A stretch of 64,000 nucleotides of DNA, taken from NCBI GenBank assembly GCA_958299035.1, contig CATQJL010000112.1, positions 61,115,823 through 61,179,822 of the forward strand, read 5' to 3'. Shown in pieces: positions 36,239 to 47,765 of this stretch. This DNA comes from Cylicocyclus nassatus (taxonomy: Eukaryota > Nematoda > Chromadorea > Rhabditida > Strongylidae). Positions within the stretch are counted from its first letter, which is position 1; the number at the start of each line of letters is the position of its first letter. The notes beneath the pieces are model-generated. The model was not told the origin of the DNA. It made no database searches and worked only from the letters and a program-made list of their open reading frames with translations. Position numbers and translations under genes: made by a program.

Positions 36239-36883
36239 AATTGAAAAAATTGCCATCAAAATTTTGTCCTCGATAATATCTAGTTGAAACTAGTGGTTTC
36301 CCGTTACAGCTCGGATCATTATGTATTTACTGATGTAGCTGCTGTTTCGGTTGCCAGCGTAGTTACTACAAAGCGAGACCCTCTTCCTCGATGTTATGGA
36401 GAATTACCTCGGGAAAACTTCGATTCACCGCATCCTCGTATCCTAAGAATGAAATGAGCTTTGCTACCCCTTAGACATCAAGTGAGATTGTAGCCAAACC
36501 GGGTTTGAAAGTCAAAACATTAACATTTTCAAGCAAAATTATAAAAATATAAGCAATTTGAAATTGAATCTAGTAACATCTTGATTCATAATATCATTAC
36601 TATGATTACCAAAAACTTATTTGCAAGTTTACTGAGAAGTACGTCGGAAATTTGCAGCCTATGTTCACTTCTGGGAAACGACGAGAAAATCTGGTGAGAA
36701 ATTTGCGTGCAAAGCCTTTGTGCGTATATGTCAATGAAGCTACTCAAGTATTTGCTGAAATAATAAGTGGAATAGTGAATGAACTTTGATGATCGGTGCA
36801 TAGTTGAGTTGTCTTTTCAACAAGGGTAAATGCTCTGAACAGATGGCGGAATCTATAAAGAGCCATTGGTGGATTCCATAAAG

Positions 36884-37510
36884 TGTTTCAAAGGGATGGC
36901 TGATGGTGAGGCTGCTTTACTGTTGCCACGCGGGTCTGTATGGTACCTCAGACTTGAATAATGAAGCTTTATTGTGATACAAATACAAACAATAAAGATG
37001 TAGATGTGCGAAGTGTCTCCAGAAACGTGTCAATCTTCGGACTGCTTCCCAGGATACTTGTGATTCCTCAGAGACTTCTTGTGCACAGGAGACTTGATGC
37101 TCCTTGTCTAGTGTACTTGTTGGATCTAATGCTACCCGGAGAAGACTTGTGGAGGATGATTGCCTACGAGACTTGTCGTCCTCACAGCAGGCACTTGTGG
37201 AGAGAATACTCTTGGTGAGCTGCAGACTTGTCGTCCTCACAGCTAAACACTTGGGACAAGATCCTCGACTTCACTCATCCATCGTTATTTATACCCTTAG
37301 ACTTGTTTACTTGCAAAGTCATTGTTAACTGAAGATAGTGATAAGGTGATGAGGTGAGGTTGCGATGACTTGTTCGGTTGATCTCTTGGGGCATTCTTCT
37401 AACCACTACAGTACAATGCAAAACGAACTAACAACGATGAACAATAGATAATATTACAGTACGTACAATCTACAGTATCCTAAATCTTCTTGTAGTCGAT
37501 TTTGGCGACA
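36884..37510 (-). mobile_element. Probable solo LTR, minus orientation
   Basis: A 627-bp insert in the foldback copy begins TGTTTCAAAG and ends GGCGACA (TG...CA) between similar flanks (TAAAG and TAAAA). On the minus strand it has a TATAAATA box (about 37289) followed 320 bases later by AATAAA (about 36967), the order expected in an LTR. It contains a local duplication (GACTTGTCGTCCTCACAGC twice). No internal region remains. Confidence 0.65.
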
Positions 37511-37845
37511 TAAAAAGTTATTCTTTCAATTTTTTAATAGTTTCTAAACTCTGACAGGAGATCGTAATGTTTGCGTAGAGAAGCAGATGCCACCAGAGCA
37601 TTAGATTGAAGACTTAGTGTAATCAGACTCAGTCTTACTGTCAATATGCTACAGCTACGAGGATCCTGGAGTCTTCGGCAATCCGCTTATTTGGACGATG
37701 ACGTGGAGGATGAAGGAGAGCCAGGAATGCGTCTTTCACGTTAAGCAGATGCCACCAAGAGCATTAGATTGAAGGAATCGCAGTAGTGGCACTTGTTTCT
37801 GAAAAAAAAAAGTTTTCCATCAAAGAAGAGTGAGAAACTTAAAAG

Positions 37846-38754
37846 GGAGGCGTATCTAGTCGAAGTGGCTTTTCTAAATGAGACCCATACCACTCTGAAG
37901 AGTATTGTACGGTGGCTCCAAATATGTCTTCATTATCTGCAAGCGCTCTGAACGCCGAGTTATGACCATTTTTGAAACGAGAAATGAATGCAGGATTTAG
38001 GTAAAAACAATTGATACTCCATCCCCACTCACAAAGGAGGCTACCTAACTTAGTTCGGCCTTTTGGCAAGGGACATATATATCTGAACAGCTTCAAACGC
38101 TGATTCCAAATATGCTATTCCTAGCTTCCATGCACATTCCGAAGCTAGTTGTGGTCTTTTTCTTGCGCAAAATTGGCATGCTCATTGATTCATGGTCATC
38201 ACGTCATCATCGTCTGAATGCTGATACATCTGCGTTAAGCTTTTTTTAGTGAGAAAAGATTGGATTTGTACTATTTCGATACCTCAGCACCTTTTTCTTG
38301 CAGATTTTTATCTACAGGCAGTCTTCACATGTTCAGTAGTATGCCAATTTTGCATAGGAAAAAGCCCATAACTCGCTTCGGAATGGCGTGAGAGCTAGGA
38401 ATAGCAATTTGTAATCAACGTTTGAAGCTGATTTAGAATGTATATGCTTTTTACAAAGGGCCGAGCTAAGTTAGGTATATAGCTTTCCTTTCCAGATGAA
38501 GCAATGTTGAGTATCAGCATATTGGGCGGGATGTATCTATTGCATGAACTGCTCTGATACTCGACATAGGATCATCTTGCAAATTTGGGCGATTTTGCCC
38601 CAGTTTCGCGTTCAATATTTTTGACTCGAAAAAAAGCCCATAAGTCGGCGTCCAGAGGCGCTTGGCTAATAGTAAAGGCAGATTTGGAATCACTGTGCAA
38701 TACTCTCCAAAGCATATGGTCTCATCTAAAGTCACTTCGACTATACACGCTTCC
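37846..38754. repeat. Nested foldback element
   Basis: The outer arms GGAGGCGTATCTAGTCGAAG and CTTCGACTATACACGCTTCC pair. Inner arms (AACTTAGTTCGGCCTTTT at about 38047; AAAGGGCCGAGCTAAGTTAG at about 38455) form a second, internal palindrome. Inserted into the diverged foldback copy. Confidence 0.75.
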
Positions 38755-39182
38755 TTGCTATATGATCTTAGGGAGAAAAGTCAGTCATAATCTAGCCTTC
38801 GAAAATTATGTGCTCAATAAAATTGAATGATGGAAGTTGTAATGGAACAGATAGTGCATAATAATGGTGATGATTCTACAGGGCCCCAACTTGCCTAAAG
38901 ATCGAGAACAATGATAGCACTCGATAAAGCTGTTGTCCACTTTGCGATTGTATGCATGACCTGAAGTGACAGACATTACGACTGGTAGAAGAGCATGAAG
39001 TTTACAGCATTGCGGAGAAAATGATAGCAAATTCTTCTAATAAGAAATATAGAGGCAGAGAAGGCATGATCACCTAGTTTCCATCCGCTTCCAGAGAACA
39101 AACAGCTTGCCAGGAAAGTGGTTTTTCCTACCAGGTAAAGATTGTTAAAGTCGTTAAATTACTTACTTATTTAAACACTTAA

Positions 39183-39300
39183 ATGGCCCGTCCTCACGTT
39201 ATGCGGGCCTCAATACAAACGTTTCCATTTGCCCTTGTCCCTCGCTTCAGATATCCACGATCTTCTTGGTCGTTGCCGTCGGTGGCTGCGTCCGCGCTCA
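39183..39300 (-). mobile_element. 3' fragment of an RTE-type LINE
   Basis: About 115 bases match the 3' end of the element at 47766-49680 in the same orientation (TTTCCATTTG, CTTGTCCCTCGCTTCAGATA, CCACGATCTTCTTGG). The minus-strand reading includes DAATDGNDQEDRGYLKRGTR. It is a truncated remnant. Confidence 0.7.
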
Positions 39301-39502
39301 AGGATTCGCGCGTGTGGGCGGTCCTCCTACAAGCACCAGCGCACAAACGGCCTACATACGAACAATGAAAATTCCTTCTAAGCAGCAGGCAATGTACCGT
39401 GCGACCAGCAGTACATTTGCCCAAGCGAGCGGCCAGCAATGTGCTCTGATTGGACGACAAAACCCTGGTCATGCAAGAGGCCAACAGTGACCTTTATCTT
39501 AG

Positions 39503-39561
39503 TTGTCACACGCTGTGAGCCTAAACGGTACCTGCGTGAGATGCGACGCAGCGTTTAGGCT
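39503..39561. repeat. Dispersed short repeat, inverted copy at 50929-50984
   Basis: CACACGCTGTGAGCCTAAAC, then GAGATGCGACGCAGCGTTTAGG, recurs as the reverse complement at 50929-50984. Itself a short imperfect palindrome. Function unknown. Confidence 0.6.
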
Positions 39562-40094
39562 GTCATTGGTCATGATATGTCTGTGTCAGCAGCGCGATCT
39601 TCATCAACCAGGAGCTCGAGGAAGGTTTATGAGTTTATGCATGGTCAGAAGTGTAAGTGTAGACTCGCAACCATACCTTCGATACATAGAGCCACGTACT
39701 CTGGTGACCTTCACTTTGAGCGTCATGATAGAGCACAACCTTCACTTAGAGGGAAGTCATCCGAGGCGAAGCCCTGGATATCATGGCATAACTAATGACA
39801 TATCCATATAGGGAAAGATGTGAATGAGGTAAATATGGTAGTGACATCCAAAAGAAGCTCAAAAAACCGAAGGATTACGTTTTTATGGCCCTTTTTTTGC
39901 CAAAAAGACTTTTATTCAAAAATTCAATGAGGAACTGGAGCAAAATTTCTCAATTAATCTCTCTCTAGACTTCGAGTGAGCGTTGGAAGTTCATGAAAGC
40001 AGCTGAAGTTAAATAGAAATGAGAAACTGCGCTCAAATCTTGCGCAGAGAGTCGCTATCTAAATGCTGGTCTATCTCGTTGTGGAGTGATTTTC

Positions 40095-40404
40095 AAGATC
40101 CGCGACGTTGTCAGTCCTCCTGGGCGTCTCATGAGGATCACAACGATATATAATGTTACAGGGTTTCGCTATGATCCTGCGGAGATCAATGACCAGAGCC
40201 AAATGCCCCGCCGGCTCTGGTCTGTCTCCGCTGCTCGTCTGCGTCTCCGCGACTTGCGCACTACCTCGCTACCCCAAAAGCGGGGCGCGGGGCATTTGGC
40301 TCTGGTACCCTTTTCTTCGTTGTTGAGAGCCCAATTTCGACGATCTATATATCATATTAAAGCTCTTGATCTCTATTTTCATGCTGACAACGTCGCAAGA
40401 CTCC
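40095..40404. repeat. Foldback element with inner hairpin
   Basis: GCGACGTTGTCAG near 40103 pairs with CTGACAACGTCGC at 40384-40396. Inside, CCAGAGCCAAATGCCCC (40193-40209) pairs exactly with GGGGCATTTGGCTCTGG (40289-40305). Confidence 0.75.
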
Positions 40405-41551
40405 TTTTTATGATTTAAACGAGAAATATAGGAAAAACGAAGTTTTCGAAAACCTCTTGTTTTTTCTTCAGTTCAACTCTTTTCACTCGGTTTTTTTGTG
40501 TATTCGATAGGTCTTGTTTCTGTCTATGATGTAGCTTATGCCAGTTTTTTTGTGAATATTACCAAAAAGTAGTTTTTCTTCACCTTGTTCTTTTTCAATG
40601 CTTTTGCAACGAATTTTCTCCAGCTTGGACGTTACTTGCTCAGAAGGATGAGCGGAAGAATCCAGACAACGTCGCAGGATAAGAAACGACCATGCGGGGG
40701 TGAAAATTTAAAGGACGCCTCAAAAATCAGATTGGCGTCGATGTGCAGCATAACTTTTTAGACATGTTTAACATGCTCAGTTCAGTTGTTGAAGTTGTTG
40801 ACAAGTTTGCCTTCTTTCGGTCTCCCAACTACCGCCACAGCTAACGCTTTTTTTTCAATTAGAAAAGAACTTTGTTTCTGTTGCCACCCAATTTAACCGG
40901 CAATTCTGAAGACAAAAATGTGCGTAGGAAACCACCAAGATAAGGTTTTAAATTTGGTGATGTGATAGCCTCTGTTTTATATGAATTTTCCAAGTTTCCT
41001 GGTTCAATTCAAATCTCTAAATTTCCATCTATTTTTTCTAAAACAACCTTCACTATTTATATGGGGCAAGAACTCAAACAACTATCACTTTCTAGGCTCT
41101 GTCTCTTGACTATCGAAGGTATGCTCGCAATATAATTGTTGGGCAAATGCTGCACAATCCACTCCCGGGTGTAACTAACGTACTCAAAGAGAAGGATCAA
41201 TGTATCTTATTACCCAGATATATAGCCAACAAGGGAGTATTCAGAATCCGAAGTGGCCAATCCCAGCAAACCGGATACTTTCAAACACTCCATGAAGACC
41301 AGTTACATATCCGCCTTCGGTATCTGCTTATCGGTCTCCTGCACGAAGTTATGGCTCTTTATTCCCCTTGGGGCCGCCGCCCATCATATACACGCGTCGC
41401 CTACGATAGAAACGAAGTGGATGCATAGTGCAGTGATAAATGCGAGGAATCATAAGGCGACGCATCGGTTTTTGTTTACAAGTTCGATTCCTTTTGCTTG
41501 CTACTCTTTTGCTTCTTCCCAATATTTACATTGTTATCGCGAAGTCTCTAT

Positions 41552-41785
41552 CGATCAAATCTCGTGAACTGTTCCGAGGCCTTAGGCCTCGGACAGAGTT
41601 CACGCGATTTGATCGTCGCGATTCAATCGACAAGACAACTGTTACGAGTTCATTGCATGCCGATCAGCTTGCATTTCGGTTGTGATACTTTTCCAGCTCG
41701 AAATTTTTGAATGTAAAATGAAAATGAATGAAAATTGCGGCGATTAAATCGCGACGATCAAATCGCGTGAACTCCGTCGGAGGCC
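41552..41785. repeat. MITE with GGCCTCGGAC termini, plus an abutting inverted end
   Basis: GGCCTCGGACAGAGTTCACG at 41585 and CGTGAACTCCGTCGGAGGCC ending at 41785 are the termini. Immediately left, 41552-41583 carries the same terminus inverted (CGATCAAATCTCGTGAACTG), as if a second copy were lost except for its end. A related copy lies at 57881-58080 in COPB2 intron 2. Confidence 0.8.
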
Positions 41786-42044
41786 AAACGCGCTCAAAAA
41801 CAGTTCATCATCTGAAGACCTCAAAACTTTATTTTTAAGTTTGAGAGTACAAAAATTCAGAAACTCAATAAATTTAATAACGAGATGCTGTAAGCATAGG
41901 AGAGATGCGCAGTGAGCATATTTGAAAAAGAGTCACAAAGTCCTGTTAGATCAATTAGAATGCTGTATCGAGAGGGAACTGGAAAGATCCTGACGTGTGT
42001 TAAGGTACGGCAGAAAGAGGAGGAATTTTTGCAACATACTTGCT

Positions 42045-42178
42045 TTCTTACAAGGGAAGGATGATCGGTCGAAGCGGCCATTTGAAATGAGCTACATATT
42101 AGGAAACCGTCCTCGGTAAGGCCAACTCAAAACTACTTTCGCTAGTTGCCGAGCGGTTTTGTGGAGGGAGTTACTATA
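42045..42178. repeat. Dispersed repeat, inverted relative to 47633-47765
   Basis: AAGGGAAGGATGATCGGTCG through GTTGCCGAGCGGTTTTGTGG is found as the reverse complement at 47633-47765. There it adjoins the 3' end of the RTE-type element, so it may be part of that element's 3' region or a frequent neighbour. Confidence 0.75.
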
Positions 42179-42218
42179 GTTAGAACCGAATATTCGTGTT
42201 CAAATAATTTATTCGAAA

Positions 42219-42930
42219 CTAGCTGGCTTACCCGGCTCCGCCGTATGTTCCGAATAGAAAATTCCATTTTTTAACCAATCCGGACCAAACTTGGCACACA
42301 TACACTTCGGGCCCCGGCGAGTGTCACAGTCCACTTTTCGTTGTCGATTGATGTCGATTTTATCGATTTTTTGCAAAATTTGAGCTAGGAGGCTGGGATT
42401 TGGCACAGGGGGTAATCGAGCATGCTGATTACGAATACAATATTAGTTTTCGAAACCGCGCATTACTTTTATCGATTTTATCGATTTTTTTGCAAAATTT
42501 GGGCTAGGGGGCTGGAATTTGGCAGGGGTGTAATCGAGCATGCTGATCACCCCCACGGGGATGATCAGCATGCTCGATTACACCCCTGTGCCAAATCCCA
42601 GCCCCGTAGCTCAAACTTCGCAAAAAAATCGATAAAATCGATAAAAGTAATGCACGATTTTAAAAACTAATATTGTATTCGGAATCCCCATGCTCACTTA
42701 CCCCCTGTGCCAACTCCCAGCCCCGTAGCTCAAATTTTGCAAAAAATCGATGAAATCGATATCGATCGATGACGAAGTAGCCTGTGACACCCGCCGGGGC
42801 TAGTGTATGTGTGCCAAGTTTGGTCCGGATCGGTTCAGAAATGGAATTTTCTATTCGGAACATACGTACAGACAGACAGACAGACATACAGAGACATACA
42901 GACAAACAGACATTCAGCTTTATATATAAG
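42219..42930. repeat. Palindromic element with (ACAG)n and TATATATA tail
   Basis: Two arms of about 310 bp (42242-42551 and 42554-42868) are complementary. Examples: TGTTCCGAATAGAAAATTCC with its partner at 42845; TTGGCACA near 42290 with TGTGCCAA near 42810. The centre is GATCA-CCCCCACGGGG-ATGATC. The right end runs into CAGACAGACAGACATACAG repeats and TTTATATATAAG. No coding capacity. Confidence 0.8.
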
Positions 42931-43190
42931 ATATTCGACTATTCGAATATTCGAATAGTCGAATATTCGAGAAAGTCCAATTATTCGATTATTCGAATAG
43001 TCGAATAAATGAAAAAGGCCTGTATTCGAATAATTCGTTCATTCGGTGATTTTGAAAAATGACTTATTCGAATATTCGTTTATTCGAGGAATCTCAAAAG
43101 ACATTTATTCGAATATTCGAATATTCGAGCCAACTTGAAAGACAGTTATTCGAATATTCGAATATTTGAGAACATTCATTCGAACATTCC
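42925..43190. repeat. TTCGAATA-type AT-rich simple repeat, block 1
   Basis: Irregular repetition of ATTCGAATA, TTCGAATAGTCGAATA and variants over about 260 bases. A second block lies at 45620-45900. Confidence 0.85.
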
Positions 43191-43209
43191 ATGTCAAAAG
43201 AAAACTTCA

Positions 43210-43670
43210 GGGCCGGTAGTAATCCCCCCGACCTGGCGGCAGGTCTCGTCGGCAGGTCGCTGGCACCTTTTCCGTGAGGTGGCCAGAAAGTGAGACCCCA
43301 AATTTAGGCCGTCCCAGACCTTATTCCAAAAAATTTTCTCGATAAAGATGCCGCCTCGACTCTTTAGAAAACTCCATAAAAGTCTGCGATTCCAGAACTC
43401 CTCCTTTGGTAAAATATCTGGAAGCGCAGGAGGAGCTGCCGGCAACTTCGCGATGTCAGTTGCCGGCAACCTGCCGGCAGCTCGTCGAAATCCGCGAAAT
43501 GGCAGCTGCCGGCAAGACAGAGAGCACGGGAAAGATTAGATTATGATTACAAGATTATGAAAACCTACAATCACTCCGCGAGCTGCCGGCGGAGTTGGCG
43601 TCTTTCCGCGATGTGTGCCAACTTGCCGGCATCTATGATGCCACCAGGTAGGGTAGATTACTACCGGCCC
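43210..43670. repeat. MITE with GGGCCGGTAGTAATC termini
   Basis: GGGCCGGTAGTAATC at the left and GATTACTACCGGCCC at the right are complementary, followed inward by ACCTGGCGGCA and TGCCACCAGGT. The interior is rich in CTGCCGGCA motifs. No coding capacity. Confidence 0.8.
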
Positions 43671-44613
43671 AGCTGCTTCTACACTGAGTACAAGTATGTC
43701 TCGATCGGTCAATCACACAAATGAATTATCATATGACAGAATGGTTAGCAAGCTTCCCTTTTTAAAGCATGAGTCGCGAATCATGCTAGAGCATAGTGAT
43801 GACAAGTCTTATGCATAATTTATTTGGAGTGGTGAACTATCTTTTGAAAATCGCGTCGGAAGTTGAGATGCGATATCATGCCAAATACCTACAAGCTCTA
43901 AATTAAGTGAAGAAAAGCCGTCATTAGGCACCCTTTAGCGGAACACTGGTCCTCAAAGAGCTTGCAATAAGCATGTGAAAAACCAGCAGTCCTTTAAGGC
44001 AGCAGGTATAGGCAACATTCCTTCCTTCATCTTGAGATCTTCACTTGCCTTGCCAGCCTAATCACCACTCGCATGTCAAAATACCTAAAAGATACCTTAC
44101 AGCGCAAGGCCAGAGCAAGGCGGTCGTGAGGACCTGAGCCGCTTGAATTGTAGCGGCAGCCTGTATATCAGTCACTATACTCAAATCCGCTGCCCTTGTA
44201 GTCCGAAGGCATAGAGAACTTGTTAGAATGTTGCAAAGTTCGTAGAGTAATTCTTCGAGTAGGTTGAACAATAAGTATTTTGAACCTGAGAAAAAGATTT
44301 CTAAGATCCTTTACAACAAAAGTACAAACCTCAAAAATACAACTAAAACAACTTTGTGAGAATTCAATCCTACAGCAGAAACTGTGAAACAAATTAGAAA
44401 CTGTGAAACAAATTAGAAGAATATAGCAAATCAACAGAATTCAAAAATATTACCTTGTAGTCCGAGAATTGCTCTATCTGATCCATACTTAGTCCTTTCA
44501 ACTTTGTAATAAGATTTAAAAAAAGTAGCCTCACATTGAGCAGATAAAATTGACGGATGAAGAATTTTGGCAATTATTAAAGAAAGCATACAAGATTGTG
44601 TTTCGAAAATGTA

Positions 44614-45089
44614 TTCTTACAAGGGAAGTGTCAGAAGTCGCAGTGGCCTTTTGATATGGGATGGGTACCATCTTAAGCAGCTCGAAATGCTGATTCCAAA
44701 ACAAGCTTTCTTAGCTGCAGAACTGATCTGGATCGCGAGTTATGGGCATTTTAAACATTAAATTTTACATTGTTTGAAGTACTCTGTGATCACGGGAACC
44801 TTTCAAATGCTTGTTCAAGCACCACAGCATGACTTTGATGAAAGCATAGGATTACGTTAAACATTGATGGACTGTTTCATCTATGCTTGAGCCCAAAAAA
44901 ATGTTCGCTTTAATTTTGGCTATTCTCAGCATTGTAAATTTCCCGCAAATTAAATTCAATAACTCTCGTCCTAGATTAGTTCTGCAGCTAAGAAAGGCTG
45001 TTTTGAAATCAGCATTTCAAGCTGCTTCAGATGATACTTATTTCATGTCAAAAAGCCACTGCGAGTTCTGACACTTCCCTTGTTAGAAA
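44614..45089. repeat. Foldback element, about 475 bp
   Basis: CTTACAAGGGAAGTGTCAGA at the left matches its complement TCTGACACTTCCCTTGTTAG at the right. Further in, GTCGCAGTGGCCTTTTGA and AAAAGCCACTGCGAG pair, as do GCTCGAAATGCTGATT and AATCAGCATTTCAAGC. Confidence 0.8.
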
Positions 45090-45619
45090 GAGAATGAAAA
45101 GCTGCCTCGAATGCTTGTTAAAACTCATTCAAATCTTTATTGTGCGTGGTTTATAGTGGCATGAAAAAACGGACATTTCGGGACAGCAGCAGAGGTTCAC
45201 TGATTTTATTGTAGGCCTTCCTCGTGCTCCCCCAGTGCTAATCTTAGAACTCACGCAATGCTGACCATCACGAATAAATTACAAACAACTATCTAATTTA
45301 AAAGTTTTCCATTCAAATCTTTAGCTTTGGGAAAAAGTTCTGTGTAGCTTCGGGAGAAACTTCTGTGAGGAAGAATAAATGCGAACTTGAAACGATTACT
45401 AAGTAAGGCATAGTAGCCATCTCAAAAGACCATCAACACCTTGAACTACATGTTTGACTGAAATTCTTCTGTTTACTATTTGGAACCCTGACCAACGACA
45501 ATAACCCAGTCATCCTACCACTTGCTACACATGTTATCAGCTACAAATCTAGATCAACTATAGCGATTAACCCTTTTTGCAGAAAACCGCAACAAAGGAA
45601 AAACCAACATTGTTTGAGG

Positions 45620-45900
45620 CACTAGATTATTCGAAATATTCGAATAATTGAATATTCGGATAGGTATGATTTTTCGATTATTTGAATAGTCGAATATTGG
45701 ACCATATGTAATTATTCGATTACTCGAATAGTCGAATGTTCGACCAACCCCATTCATTCGAATATTCGTCCATTCGAATTCTAAAATGTAGCATTATTCG
45801 AATATTCTCATTCGAATGATCTGAAAATCACAGTTCGAATAATATTCGTTCGTTCGAATATTTTTCAAAAACCAATTATTCGAAATTCATTCGTTCGACG
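45620..45900. repeat. TTCGAATA-type AT-rich simple repeat, block 2
   Basis: Same motif vocabulary as 42925-43190 (TATTCGAATA, GAATAGTCGAATG, CATTCGAAT). Confidence 0.85.
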
Positions 45901-45994
45901 AAATTTTTCGGTCGTTCCAACTATAGGAGTTACAAGCTGCGGCGCAGCCGGTGCACCCAGTAATGAGCGAGGCGCTAAAACAGCGCAGCAGTGT

Positions 45995-46625
45995 GGTATT
46001 GGAACAGTGACAAGAAAGCGGACTACGAAGCAGATGGTCGAGGTTTAAGTCCTGTTGCTGCTACTTCGTTTTGCAGTTCTGTAAAAAGTCTATTAGGTGA
46101 CAGCAAACGAAAAATACTCATTTCTACGAAGTTGAAATAAGCTATTTACTACAAAAAAACCTATTTCTACAATAAGCTATAATCTTACATTGTAATGATT
46201 GGCAGCGGAGCTTTTTGCTATATGCACATACTTGGCACTTGCCTTTACCTGCGTTCCTGCCTTGATAGGTAATGAAGCTGATGATTGCAATCGATTGTAT
46301 TTTTGCGAGTGCGCTAGCTGCGAGAAGCTCTTCTGCTTCAAACATTTTGTAGTTGTATTCCTACATGTTGATATATCATTTGAATCGATTGTTGTGACAT
46401 CATATCCACAAATTTACATATTGTAGAGGATTATAGCTTACTGTAAAAATAGTGGCTTATTTACAGTAAACAGATTGCTTCAACTGCGTAGAAATGAGTA
46501 TTTTTCGTTTGCTATCACCCAATAGACTACAGAACTGCAAAACAAAATAGCAGCAACAGGATTCGCACTCTCGACCAACTGCTTCGTAGCACACTTTCTT
46601 GCCATTGCGCCACTTCTACAGGGCG
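45995..46625. repeat. Inverted pair of tRNA-like (SINE-like) units
   Basis: The right arm (46425-46625) read on the minus strand has TGGCGCAATGGCAAGAAAGT, an A-box-like string, and GAGTGCGAATCCTGTTGC, a B-box-like string, about 40 bases apart. The left arm (45995-46185) carries the same sequence on the plus strand with substitutions. The arms extend to GATTATAGCTT/AAGCTATAATC. No complete tRNA fold was found, so this is best described as a tRNA-derived repeat in foldback configuration. Confidence 0.55.
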
Positions 46626-47632
46626 GAAAAAGTACTGTCCCGCAAAATAAAGGCAAAGAAATCGGCATAATATCCAGGTTTTTCTGGTAAATTTGACATA
46701 AGTCCTAAGATATGAGTGTATTCTAGCATTTTACAAAAACTGGCTCGAAAAATCTGCAATTTCACCTAGTAGCGGATCCCTTTTCGCAGCACATCCCCCA
46801 GCAAATCTTGCAACTCCCTTTAACAAATGTGAAAAAAGTATGAAGTTTTTTTTAGATTTTTTCTTGTTTCCACCGTGGATATAAGAAATCTCCCATTGCT
46901 TAAGGAATATTATAGTGTCTTCGAAATATGCTGGAAGTAGCCAGACCGCAGCTGCAGTAGGGAAAAAGTGGGGAACTTTTCCAGCGAGATAGCGTCTGCG
47001 CCGAGCAGGGTGCGATCAGAAAACGCGGCACCGAAACTGAGTACAATTATTTATTGATCCAAAATTATGTTGTAGACAAAGCCCGATGTTTTTTTCATTA
47101 TTTCTGTTACGTTTTGTTTGAATCTGGAATTTTAAACCATAGTTTGGATCCAATCCCTTGAGCAAGAGCAGTTCTGATTAGCCTCTTTACGTGAATTTTT
47201 GGAATTTGCTTGGGATATAATTTTCCTTGTTTAGCCAAAATTTCAAGTCGCTAACCCATAATGAGTACAAAATTTTGGAGAGGAGATTGTGCTCTACATA
47301 CTATCTTATTTTGAAATTGATATCACTCTTGGTGATATAATTATGGTCCGAAATTGCGCTCAAACGCTGTGGCGCATCGTTGATAATGCTGCTTGCTGTT
47401 ATCATTCGTTTAAATAAACAGAAGGAAATTGTTTCATCAGACCTATCTTAGTCGGATCTACAATGCCTCGCCTACATGTAGGAATCAAAAAACTATAAAT
47501 TTTCTCCATCTCTGAGATTTTTGAGGAGCCAGACCGAGGTACAGTACTTTTTCCGCACCCTATACACTGCTTCGTTGTTCTAACGCCTCGCTCATTACCG
47601 GGTGCGCCCGCTGTGCCGGAGAAAAACGGCCT
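46626..47632. other. No gene seen
   Basis: AT-rich sequence without supported exons. Confidence 0.4.
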
Positions 47633-47765
47633 TGTAACTCCCTCCACAAAACCGCTCGGCAACTAGCGAAAGTAGTTTTGAATTTGCCTTACCGAGGACG
47701 ATTTCCTAATATACAGCTCATTCCAAACGGCCACTTCGACCGATCATCCTTCCCTTGTCAGATAC
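47633..47765. repeat. Inverted copy of the 42045-42178 repeat
   Basis: CTCCACAAAACCGCTCGGCA through CGACCGATCATCCTTCCCTT is the reverse complement of 42045-42178. It lies directly beyond the 3' end of the RTE-type element. Confidence 0.75.

Larger units (their letters stand above)
36470..39150. mobile_element. Second copy (single arm) of the 7.7-10.5 kb foldback family, interrupted twice
   Basis: Segments 36470-36883, 37511-37845 and about 38755-39150 match, in order, the left arm of the palindrome. Examples: CAAGTGAGATTGTAGCCAAAC; GTTCACTTCTGGGAAACGA; GTAATGTTTGCGTAGAGAAG; CCGCTTCCAGAGAACAAACA. A solo LTR and a nested foldback split it. The copy is clearly older than the palindrome: its substitutions are frequent, whereas the palindrome's two arms are nearly identical. 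Confidence 0.75.

Noticed and set aside
42925..45900. CRISPR-like array in the repetitive TTCGAATA blocks
   Set aside because: Irregular simple repeats without spacers, in a eukaryotic genome.
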